Shown piece by piece: positions 1 through 6,654 of a stretch of 9,570 nt of DNA. How positions within the stretch are numbered: position 1 is the stretch's first letter; every line of letters starts with the position of its first letter. The DNA comes from an uncultured Oscillibacter sp. GTDB lineage: Bacteria > Bacillota > Clostridia > Oscillospirales > Oscillospiraceae. The notes beneath the pieces are model-generated. The model did not search any database, had not been told where the DNA came from, and saw only the letters and a list, made by a program, of their open reading frames with translations. The position numbers and the translations under genes are program-made. The stretch is taken from positions 1 through 9,570 of the forward strand of contig CAMMCS010000068.1 of the NCBI GenBank assembly GCA_946494635.1, given 5' to 3'.

Positions 1-2
1 TC

Positions 3-941
<939 letters not shown>

Positions 942-957
942 TTCTCTCAAAACAACG

Positions 958-990
958 AAAAGGACTGCCGCAAAGCGGCAGTCCTTTTTT
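958..990 (+). terminator. Rho-independent terminator of tuf, probably bidirectional
   Basis: A perfect 14-bp stem (958-971 pairing with 975-988, core GGACTGCCGC / GCGGCAGTCC) with an AAA loop ends in a run of six T on the + strand. On the minus strand the same hairpin ends in four T, so it can also stop transcription coming from the convergent gene at 1023-1493. It lies between the two stop codons and is the only obvious terminator there. Confidence 0.93.
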
Positions 991-1022
991 CCGTTCCCGC
1001 CGGGCCGCCTTCGGCAGAGCGG

Positions 1023-1493
1023 TCAGCCCTCCTCAGCCGGATAGACCAGGGTCTCCTGGAACCCGTCGGCTCCGGCACAGAGGATATCCCCGGCCACCGG
1101 CTGCCCCTCGCAGACATAGAGATTGGCCTGAACGCCCTCCGCCCGGCCGGGGTAGTTGGTGACGGTGTAGGTGTAGCGGGCCACCTGCATGCCGCAGCAC
1201 GCAGACAGGTCGAAGCCCTGGGAATCCTGCAGCTCGTTGTAGGTGAGGTAGGGCTCCTCCAGCTTCTCCGGCAGCAGGAACTGCAGCGTTTCCACCGGTT
1301 CCGGCTCGACCTGCCAGCCAAGGGACTCCAGGTACGCCACACGGTCCTCGTTGGTGGTCAGCTGCCATTGGGCTGCCTGGCCGTCATCAGAACGCCCCAT
1401 CAGCAGCAGGACGACAGCCAGCAGCACGCCGGCCAGAATGACGGCCAGCGCCGCTTTTGCTCGTTTGGAGATGCGCGCGGTCCAAATCAACAT
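1023..1493 (-). CDS. Small membrane-anchored DUF4830-like protein
   Basis: This predicted 156-residue protein has a basic N-terminus (ISKRAKAA), one hydrophobic segment at about residues 13-32, and then an extracytoplasmic domain. The layout fits a single-pass signal anchor; there is no lipobox Cys after the hydrophobic stretch. The pattern 'R-AYLESLGW-V' (51-61), then 'LPEKLEEPYLTYNELQDSQGFDL' (in part) and 'YTYTVTNYPG' (107-116), matches what I recall of the DUF4830 family of Firmicutes, which has no known function. I chose the ATG at 1493 because AGGAGGG sits 7 bases before it. An in-frame ATG 10 codons upstream (1523) has no such site. The gene is convergent with tuf and divergent from the pseudouridine synthase gene. 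The family call is from memory of the motif pattern. Confidence 0.82.
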   Translation of the reverse strand: MLIWTARISKRAKAALAVILAGVLLAVVLLLMGRSDDGQAAQWQLTTNEDRVAYLESLGWQVEPEPVETLQFLLPEKLEEPYLTYNELQDSQGFDLSACCGMQVARYTYTVTNYPGRAEGVQANLYVCEGQPVAGDILCAGADGFQETLVYPAEEG

Positions 1494-1536
1494 ATCAGAT
1501 CCCTCCTGCATCTTCCTATTCATTTTTTCCGGAAAC

Positions 1537-1573
1537 TATGATAAGATCATACAGAAGAAATCAGAAATGGCAG
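1537..1573. promoter_or_regulatory. Divergent promoter region with symmetric TATGAT-AAG-ATCATA element
   Basis: The 87 bases between the start codons of the divergent genes contain a perfect 6-bp inverted repeat with a 3-base centre (1537-1551). Each arm reads TATGAT on its own strand, a good -10 hexamer. On the minus strand, CTGCCA (1573-1568) lies 16 bases upstream of TATGAT (1551-1546). On the plus strand only a weak -35 (TTCCTA near 1513-1518, 18-base spacer) precedes TATGAT at 1537-1542. Back-to-back promoters are likely because no other -10 candidates are visible, but the -35 elements are poor and the exact assignment is uncertain. Confidence 0.45.
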
Positions 1574-1580
1574 GTGGAGC

Positions 1581-2357
1581 ATGGAACGGCAGCGACTGGA
1601 CAAGGTCATCGCCTCCAGCGGAAAATTTTCGCGCCGGGAGGTCAAACAGCTGGTGCGGCAGGGGCGGATCCTGGTGGATGGGGCACCCGCCTGTTCCGGT
1701 GAGGAGAAGGTGGACCCGGAGGCAGCGGAGATCCTGGTGGACGGAGAGCGCCTCTGCTATCGCCGCTATACCTGGGTGATGCTGAATAAGCCTGCCGGCG
1801 TGCTCTCCGCCACGGAGGACGGCCGGGGGAAAACCGTGCTGGATCTGCTGCCGGAGGAGCTCCGCCGGCAAAGCCTTTTTCCCGTTGGCCGCCTGGACAA
1901 GGACACGGAGGGCCTGCTGCTGCTGACCAACGAGGGGCGGCTTGCCCACGACCTGCTCTCTCCCAGGCATCATGTGGACAAGGTGTACTACGCCCGGACA
2001 TCCGGCTGCCTGACAGAGGAGGACCGCAGGGCCTTTGCCGGGGGAATGACCCTGGGGGACGGGCTTCAATGCCTGCCTGCCGGGCTGGAGATCCTCTCCG
2101 CCGGGACAGAGGGCAGCGAGGCCCTGGTCACCCTGCGGGAGGGAAAGTTCCACCAGGTGAAGCGGATGCTGGCCGCCCGGGGAAAACCGGTTTTGTATCT
2201 GAAACGGCTGCGCATGGGCAATTTGACGCTGGATTCTGCCCTGGGGCCCGGCGAGTACCGGTATTTAACAGAAGAGGAGCGGAGCATTCTCCAGAATTTG
2301 GAAAACAAGACTGACGAAATTCAAATGTTGCCCAAAAAAGGAAGGGATTTTTGTTGA
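1581..2357 (+). CDS. rsuA: RsuA-family rRNA pseudouridine synthase
   Basis: This 258-residue enzyme isomerises a uridine in ribosomal RNA to pseudouridine. An N-terminal S4 RNA-binding domain (about 1-60, RLDKVIASSGKFSRREVKQL) precedes the catalytic domain. The latter carries the signature GRLDKDTEGLLLLTNEG (103-119) with the expected catalytic Asp106, and the KxxRMLAA-type element EGKFHQVKRMLAA (187-199). The length and two-domain order match the RsuA/RluB/RluE/RluF family. The DKDTEG form is closest to RsuA-type enzymes, which modify 16S rRNA (U516 in E. coli), but RluB-type 23S specificity cannot be excluded, so the symbol is tentative. The last ~20 residues extend past the usual end and run into AT-rich sequence. 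The start has an AGGTGG element 3-6 bases upstream. There is no clear terminator after it. Confidence 0.9.
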   Translation: MERQRLDKVIASSGKFSRREVKQLVRQGRILVDGAPACSGEEKVDPEAAEILVDGERLCYRRYTWVMLNKPAGVLSATEDGRGKTVLDLLPEELRRQSLFPVGRLDKDTEGLLLLTNEGRLAHDLLSPRHHVDKVYYARTSGCLTEEDRRAFAGGMTLGDGLQCLPAGLEILSAGTEGSEALVTLREGKFHQVKRMLAARGKPVLYLKRLRMGNLTLDSALGPGEYRYLTEEERSILQNLENKTDEIQMLPKKGRDFC

Positions 2358-2373
2358 AAAAAGAAAAAATATC

Positions 2374-2402
2374 TTGCGTTTTGGGAAAAATGACGATATA
2401 AT
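2374..2402 (+). promoter_or_regulatory. Sigma-A promoter of the PucR/CdaR-type regulator gene
   Basis: TTGCGT (2374-2379) and a consensus TATAAT (2397-2402) are separated by exactly 17 bases in a locally AT-rich stretch. The start point would be near 2409, giving an untranslated leader of about 53 bases before the ATG at 2462. Just upstream, at 2350-2358, lies TTTGTTGAA, one base from the Spo0A box consensus. At the start point lies an imperfect inverted repeat (2406-2422). Both are only candidate regulatory sites. Confidence 0.85.
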
Positions 2403-2461
2403 ATATGCATTGACAAATTGCACAACGCCCCCATGCGTAATTTTGAGGAGGAGGAGCGGCC

Positions 2462-3553
2462 ATGTCTGGAAGAATTTTTCAAAATGTGGTGTTGCAGCTC
2501 AAGGAGAATACGGACCGGACTGTTGGTGTGATTGACGGGGAGGGCGTCGTCATTGCGTGCAGTGAATTGGCGATGATCGGCCAGCGCTGGGCGGAGCATG
2601 TCCCGGTGATCAATGCTGCCGGCGGCGCCATTGTCACGTCGGAGGGGAAGACCTTCAAGGCCCTCAACGGCTGGGGAGCGCAGTTTGACTACGCGGCCTT
2701 TGCCTTTGGCGACAATGACATCAGCCGCACCGTCTGTGCCATGGCCACAGTGGCCTTGAACGCTGCCAAGGCCTATTATGAGGAAAAGCATGACCGGGGG
2801 ACGTTCGTCAAGGATATCATCTCCGACAACATCATGCTGGGGGATATTTACGTCCGCGCCAAGGAGCTGCGGGTGACTGCGGATGTGCCGCGGGGCGTGT
2901 TTGTGGTGCGGCCCCTGAAGAAGGGGGAGTCTGTTCCCACCGATGTGATCCAGTCCCTGTTTCCGGACCGGCAGAACGACTTTGTCCTCAGCGTCGGCGA
3001 GGGGGATGTGGTGCTGATCCGCCAGGTACCTGACGGCACCGGCATCAAGGAACTCAACAAGATTGCATCCTCTATGGAAGAAGCCCTGCGCTCCGGCGGG
3101 GAGCCGACGGTGGTAGTGGGGATCGGAACCGTAGCTACCCACCTGCGGGACCTGGCCAAGAGCTATAAGGAGGCCCAGATCGCCATTGAGGTGGGCAAGG
3201 TCTTCGACACGGAGAAGTATGTCATCAACTATGAGAACCTGGGGATCGGGCGCCTGATCTATCAGCTGCCCACCACGCTCTGCGAGATGTTCCTGCAGGA
3301 GGTATTCAAGAAGAATCCCATCGACGCCCTGGACAAGGAGACCCTGTTTACCATCCACAAGTTCTTTGAGAACAACCTGAACGTGTCCGAGACAGCCCGG
3401 AAGCTGTTCGTCCACCGGAATACCCTGGTGTACCGGCTGGAGAAGATCAAGAAGCTGACGGGGCTGGACCTGCGGGAGTTCGACGACGCCATCACCTTCA
3501 AGGTGGCCCTGATGGTCAAGAAGTACCTGACCAGCCGGGGGATTGACTCCTGA
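2462..3553 (+). CDS. PucR/CdaR-family transcriptional regulator
   Basis: This 363-residue protein is a likely one-component DNA-binding regulator. The C-terminal region (about 293-353) is the typical PucR-type helix-turn-helix: LFTIHKFFENNLNVSETARKL, then FVHRNTLVYRLEKIKKLTGLDL. The N-terminal part (about 19-45, VGVIDGEGVVIACSELAMIG) resembles the start of the sugar-diacid recognition domain of CdaR proteins (a 'DenGiIIaSGD...RIG' pattern). The middle part (about 145-260) fits the GGDEF-like linker domain usual in this family. The start is clear: a GAGGAGGAGGAG ribosome binding site lies a few bases before the ATG. The gene has its own promoter and terminator, so it is monocistronic. No sugar-diacid, purine or glycerate genes are near; the next operon encodes FtsEX and a cell-wall hydrolase. 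The ligand and targets are unknown. Confidence 0.88.
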   Translation: MSGRIFQNVVLQLKENTDRTVGVIDGEGVVIACSELAMIGQRWAEHVPVINAAGGAIVTSEGKTFKALNGWGAQFDYAAFAFGDNDISRTVCAMATVALNAAKAYYEEKHDRGTFVKDIISDNIMLGDIYVRAKELRVTADVPRGVFVVRPLKKGESVPTDVIQSLFPDRQNDFVLSVGEGDVVLIRQVPDGTGIKELNKIASSMEEALRSGGEPTVVVGIGTVATHLRDLAKSYKEAQIAIEVGKVFDTEKYVINYENLGIGRLIYQLPTTLCEMFLQEVFKKNPIDALDKETLFTIHKFFENNLNVSETARKLFVHRNTLVYRLEKIKKLTGLDLREFDDAITFKVALMVKKYLTSRGIDS

Positions 3554-3567
3554 AATACATTTGCATT

Positions 3568-3602
3568 GCGCCCCGACCGGCTTCCCGGCCGGGGCGCTTT
3601 TT
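3568..3602 (+). terminator. Rho-independent terminator of the regulator gene
   Basis: A 13-bp stem (3568-3580 with 3585-3597) of GCGCCCCG-ACCGG against its complement has one A-C mismatch and a CTTC tetraloop. It is followed by five T (3598-3602) and starts 14 bases after the stop codon at 3553. It separates the regulator transcript from the ftsE promoter. Confidence 0.93.
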
Positions 3603-3626
3603 GCCGTCTGCGGACCCCGGGATGAG

Positions 3627-3658
3627 ATCTTCTGAAGATTTGCAAAAGACCGTTGCAA
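3627..3658 (+). promoter_or_regulatory. Palindrome and TTGCAA direct repeat upstream of ftsE
   Basis: A perfect palindrome, ATCTTC-T-GAAGAT (3627-3639), is followed directly by TTGCAA (3640-3645) and again by TTGCAA (3653-3658), the two hexamers 13 bases apart. The second copy is also the -35 hexamer of the ftsE promoter. The position, just upstream of and over the -35, is where an operator or activator site would act. The binding protein is unknown. Confidence 0.4.
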
Positions 3659-3681
3659 AGCGGCGGAAAACCCGGTATAAT
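3653..3681 (+). promoter_or_regulatory. Sigma-A promoter of the ftsE-ftsX operon
   Basis: TTGCAA (3653-3658) and perfect TATAAT (3676-3681) are separated by 17 bases. Transcription should start near 3688, about 94 bases before the ftsE ATG and only a few bases before the ATG at 3690 that opens a short upstream reading frame. It lies just downstream of the previous gene's terminator. Confidence 0.9.
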
Positions 3682-3689
3682 GGGATGCA

Positions 3690-3785
3690 ATGATGAATTA
3701 TGTCGACCTGGCGGGGAACAATTCTGCCGCGCCCGGCGTGTATTACATAAGGACAACAGGAAATTCAGGCGAGGTGTGGGCATGA
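3690..3785 (+). CDS. Possible 31-codon leader ORF, nearly leaderless
   Basis: An open frame begins with tandem ATG codons (3690 and 3693), about 2 bases after the predicted start point, and encodes a peptide starting MMNYVDLAGN and ending in EVWA. Its TGA (3783-3785) overlaps the ftsE ATG (3782-3784) as ATGA, the arrangement used for translational coupling. There is no room for a ribosome binding site, so translation would have to be leaderless. The peptide has no hydrophobic segment or recognisable family. It is a candidate only; the open frame could be chance. Confidence 0.3.
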   Translation: MMNYVDLAGNNSAAPGVYYIRTTGNSGEVWA

Positions 3786-4474
3786 TCCGGTTGAAAGATG
3801 TAGAGATGGAGTACGACAATGGGACAAAGGCCATCCAGGGGATCACCCTGAGCATTGAGGATGGGGAATTTGTGTTTTTGGTGGGGCCTTCGGGCTCCGG
3901 CAAGTCCACCATCATCAAACTGCTGACTGGGGAGGTGGAGCCCTGTGCCGGCCGCATTATGATCAACGGCTTTTCTGTAAGCAACATCTCGGAAAGGCAG
4001 ATCCCCCTGATGCGCCGGACCCTGGGGGTCATTTTCCAGGACTTTCGGCTGATTGAGAAGAAAACAGTCTATGAGAATCTGGACTTTGTCATGCGGGCGG
4101 TGGGGGCCAGCCCCAAGGAGATCCGCAAGCGGATTCCCTATGTACTGGATCTGGTGGGGCTGGGGAAGAAGGCGGACAGCTATCCTACGGAGCTCTCCGG
4201 CGGTGAGCAGCAGCGGGTCGCCATTGCCCGGGCCTTGGTCAACAATCCGAAAACCATCATCGCGGATGAGCCCACCGGCAACCTGGATCCGGAGCGGTCC
4301 CTGGAACTGATGAGCCTGCTGGTGAAGATCAACCAGCTGGGCACCACCGTGGTGGTGGTGACCCATGAAAAGGATCTGGTGAATCGCTTCGGGAAACGGG
4401 TGATCACCATTGATTCCGGGCATGTGATCAACGACAGCGTCGGCGGCTATGTGGGAGGACACATTCATGGCTAA
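3782..4474 (+). CDS. ftsE: Cell division ABC transporter ATP-binding protein FtsE
   Basis: FtsE is the cytoplasmic ATPase of the FtsEX complex, which couples ATP hydrolysis to activation of peptidoglycan hydrolases outside the cell. The 230-residue product has every ABC element: Walker A GPSGSGKST (35-43), Q-loop FQDFRL (Q86), signature LSGGEQQ (138-144), Walker B TIIADEP (158-164, catalytic Glu163) and H-switch His195. The DFRLIEKKTVYENL segment is typical of FtsE rather than of LolD-like ATPases. The start at 3782 is supported by GAGGTG 5 bases upstream and by the usual FtsE length. The frame stays open back to an ATG at 3653, but that lies in the -35 box. The stop overlaps ftsX by 8 bases, implying coupled translation. 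Confidence 0.96.
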   Translation: MIRLKDVEMEYDNGTKAIQGITLSIEDGEFVFLVGPSGSGKSTIIKLLTGEVEPCAGRIMINGFSVSNISERQIPLMRRTLGVIFQDFRLIEKKTVYENLDFVMRAVGASPKEIRKRIPYVLDLVGLGKKADSYPTELSGGEQQRVAIARALVNNPKTIIADEPTGNLDPERSLELMSLLVKINQLGTTVVVVTHEKDLVNRFGKRVITIDSGHVINDSVGGYVGGHIHG

Positions 4475-5354
4475 ACACGATTTCGGCTATTTTTTTCACG
4501 AGGGCGTCAGCAATATGTTCAGCCATGGGTTCATGTCCTTCGCGGCCATCGGCATTACGGTGGCCTGCCTGCTGATTATGGGCACCTTCACCCTGGTGGC
4601 GGTCAACGCCAACGAACTGCTGGTGACCCTGGAACAGGAGAATGAGATCCTGGCCTATGTGGACGACAGCTATACCGAAACCCAGGCCCGGGCGCTGCAG
4701 TCCCAGCTGGAGGCCGTCCCCAACGTGGCCTCCGCAACCTTCATTTCCAATGACGAGGCCATGGAGTCGTTCAAGGACGAGTATCCGGACGAGGAGCTGT
4801 TCCAGGACCTGGATCCGGAGATCCTGGAGGACCGGTACGCCATCAAGCTGGTGGACCTGGAACAGCAGAGCGAGACGGTGGAGGCGGTGCAGGCCATCAC
4901 TGGGATCTCAGATGTCAGCCACTACGAGGAGATCGCCGGTGGCTTTGTCACTGTGCGGAATGTGGCCACGGTGGTCTGCGTGGCGCTGATCGCCATTTTG
5001 TTCGTGGTGTCGGTGTTTATCATCTCCAACACCATCAAGCTCACCACCTTTGACCGGCGGGAGGAAATCGCCATCATGCGGATGGTGGGCGCCACCAACG
5101 GCTTCATCCGCTGGCCGTTTGTGTACGAGGGCTTTATGCTGGGCCTGCTGGGCGCGGTGATCGCCTTCTTCCTCCAGTGGGCGCTGTACGCGGCGGTGGC
5201 CCGGGGTGTGGCCACCAATGACACGCTGCAGCTGATCCGGGTCATTCCCTTCTCTCAGCTCTGGGCGCCCGTGGCGGCGGTGTTCGTTCTGGCAGGCATT
5301 GTCATCGGCGTGGGGGGCAGCCTCTCCGCCATCCGGAAATTCCTGCAGGTTTGA
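4467..5354 (+). CDS. ftsX: Cell division permease-like protein FtsX
   Basis: FtsX is the membrane subunit paired with FtsE; it transports nothing known but transmits ATPase-driven movement to an extracellular hydrolase or its activator. The 295-residue product has four hydrophobic segments (about 24-46, 166-190, 223-246 and 267-288). A large extracytoplasmic domain (about 47-162) lies between the first two. The conserved cytoplasmic stretch NTIKLTTFDRREEIAIMRMVGA (188-209, given in part) followed by FIRWPFVYEG is the family signature. The start is at 4467 because GGGAGGA lies 7 bases before it; an in-frame ATG at 4449 lacks such a site. The stop overlaps the ribosome binding site of the next gene, so the three genes form one tight operon. 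Confidence 0.96.
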   Translation: MAKHDFGYFFHEGVSNMFSHGFMSFAAIGITVACLLIMGTFTLVAVNANELLVTLEQENEILAYVDDSYTETQARALQSQLEAVPNVASATFISNDEAMESFKDEYPDEELFQDLDPEILEDRYAIKLVDLEQQSETVEAVQAITGISDVSHYEEIAGGFVTVRNVATVVCVALIAILFVVSVFIISNTIKLTTFDRREEIAIMRMVGATNGFIRWPFVYEGFMLGLLGAVIAFFLQWALYAAVARGVATNDTLQLIRVIPFSQLWAPVAAVFVLAGIVIGVGGSLSAIRKFLQV

Positions 5355-5364
5355 GGTGACATCT

Positions 5365-6612
5365 ATGAAAAAGAAAGCAGGAAAGAGACTCCATCACCTC
5401 TGCCGCTCCCTGTTTGCGGCGGCGCTGGTGCTGGCGCTGGCCGGCGCCGATCTGCTCCCGGCTGCGGCTGTCACCTGGGCGGATGTGAATGAGCTGAAGG
5501 ACGAAGCCAACAGTCTGGATGCGGAAAAGAAGGAGCTGGAGGCGCAGCTGGACGCGCTGGCGGATGACAAAAGCCAGGCGGTGGCCAGGAAGGAGCTGCT
5601 GGATCAGCAGATCGCCAATACCGAGGCCCAGATTGCCAACGTCCAGGCCCAGATCGACGAGTACGCAGCCCTGATCACCCAGACGGAGCAGGAGCTGACC
5701 GAGGCTGAGGAGCAGGAGGCGGCGCAGTATGAGCTGTTCTGCGACCGGGTCCGGGAGATGGAGAAGCAGGGGGAGGTCAGCTACTGGGCGGTGCTGTTCC
5801 GGGCCACCAGCTTTACCGACCTGCTGGGGCGGATGGACGCCGTCAATGAGGTGATGAAGTACGACCAGGGGGTTATCGACGACCTGAAGGCCCTCCAGGC
5901 GGAGATCGAGGAGAAGAAGGCCACCCTGGAGACCAGCAAAACGGAGAGCGAGGCCGCGCGGTCGGAGCTGGAGAGCAAGAAGAGCGAACTGGATAGCCAG
6001 CGCAGTGAGGCCAACGCCGTCATTCAGGAGCTGACTGCCAACGAAAATGAGACGGAGGCGGTGCTGGCGGATCTGGAGGCGGAGCAGGATGCCCTGTGGG
6101 CGGAGGCCCAGCGCCTCAGTGACCAGCTGGTGGCAGAGCAGGCCGCCAACGGCCAGTCCACAGAGTCCAATCCCGGCGGGTACATCTGGCCGGTGGACAG
6201 CCGGTATATCACCTCCACCGTGGGCGGCCGGGCGTCCCCCGGCGGCATCGGCTCCACCAACCACAAGGGCACGGACATCGGCCGGGTAGGCTATACCAGT
6301 CCCATTTACGCATCCAAGTCCGGGACGGTGATCGTCTCCCAGTACAGCAGCTCTTACGGCAACTATGTGGTCATCTCCCACGGCAGCGGCAACACCACCC
6401 TGTACGCCCACATGTCCAGCAGGAAGGTTTCCGTTGGAGAGTACGTCAACCAGGGGGATGTGATCGGAATTACCGGTTCCACCGGCAATTCCACCGGGCC
6501 GCACCTCCACTTTGAGGTCACGGAGAACGGCGTCCGGGTAAATCCCCTGAACGACGGCGCGGAGCCTAAGATGGGATATCTCACCGGCTATACCCTTTCA
6601 AAAAGCGCATAA
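5365..6612 (+). CDS. Secreted coiled-coil M23 (LytM) peptidoglycan hydrolase, EnvC/PcsB-like partner of FtsEX
   Basis: This is the likely extracellular effector of the upstream FtsEX. The 415-residue product begins with a signal peptide (KKKAGKRLHH, hydrophobic 15-35, likely cut near AAA35 or TWA39). A long charged coiled coil follows (about 42-262, rich in E, Q, A and K). After a short Pro/Gly linker comes a C-terminal M23 domain (about 272-400). The zinc and catalytic residues are all visible: His300 and Asp304 in NHKGTDIG, His349 in LYAHMS, and His380/His382 in GPHLHFEV. The domain should therefore be an active endopeptidase, unlike degenerate EnvC, whose LytM domain only activates amidases. 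The start at 5365 has GAGGTGA 5 bases upstream, overlapping the ftsX stop. The domain order is that of EnvC-family proteins; the link to FtsEX comes from operon position and known homologous systems. Confidence 0.9.
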   Translation: MKKKAGKRLHHLCRSLFAAALVLALAGADLLPAAAVTWADVNELKDEANSLDAEKKELEAQLDALADDKSQAVARKELLDQQIANTEAQIANVQAQIDEYAALITQTEQELTEAEEQEAAQYELFCDRVREMEKQGEVSYWAVLFRATSFTDLLGRMDAVNEVMKYDQGVIDDLKALQAEIEEKKATLETSKTESEAARSELESKKSELDSQRSEANAVIQELTANENETEAVLADLEAEQDALWAEAQRLSDQLVAEQAANGQSTESNPGGYIWPVDSRYITSTVGGRASPGGIGSTNHKGTDIGRVGYTSPIYASKSGTVIVSQYSSSYGNYVVISHGSGNTTLYAHMSSRKVSVGEYVNQGDVIGITGSTGNSTGPHLHFEVTENGVRVNPLNDGAEPKMGYLTGYTLSKSA

Positions 6613-6618
6613 ACACTG

Positions 6619-6654
6619 CTCCCGCCCCGTAGGATGGGGCGGGAGTGATGTTTT
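6619..6654 (+). terminator. GC hairpin between the M23 gene and the unknown gene; weak terminator or RBS-masking structure
   Basis: A perfect 10-bp stem (CTCCCGCCCC 6619-6628 with GGGGCGGGAG 6636-6645) with a 7-base loop starts 7 bases after the M23 stop codon. The T run (6651-6654) is short and displaced by 5 bases, so termination is probably inefficient. The right arm also contains GGGAG, the only plausible ribosome binding site for the ATG at 6655, so the hairpin would hide it. Confidence 0.55.

Noticed and set aside
2410..2415. TTGACA as a second -35 before the regulator gene
   Set aside because: There is no -10 hexamer at a workable distance downstream, whereas the promoter at 2374-2402 is nearly ideal.
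2321..3658. 445-codon minus-strand open frame opposite the regulator gene
   Set aside because: Same artefact: antisense to a clear gene, and it crosses that gene's terminator and promoter.
3653..3781. N-terminal extension of FtsE from the ATG at 3653
   Set aside because: That ATG region is the -35 hexamer of the ftsE promoter. The extension is unlike FtsE, and the start at 3782 has a good ribosome binding site.
5302..6510. 402-codon minus-strand open frame opposite the M23 gene
   Set aside because: Leu/Gly-rich mirror of the coiled-coil codons, with no start context or family resemblance.
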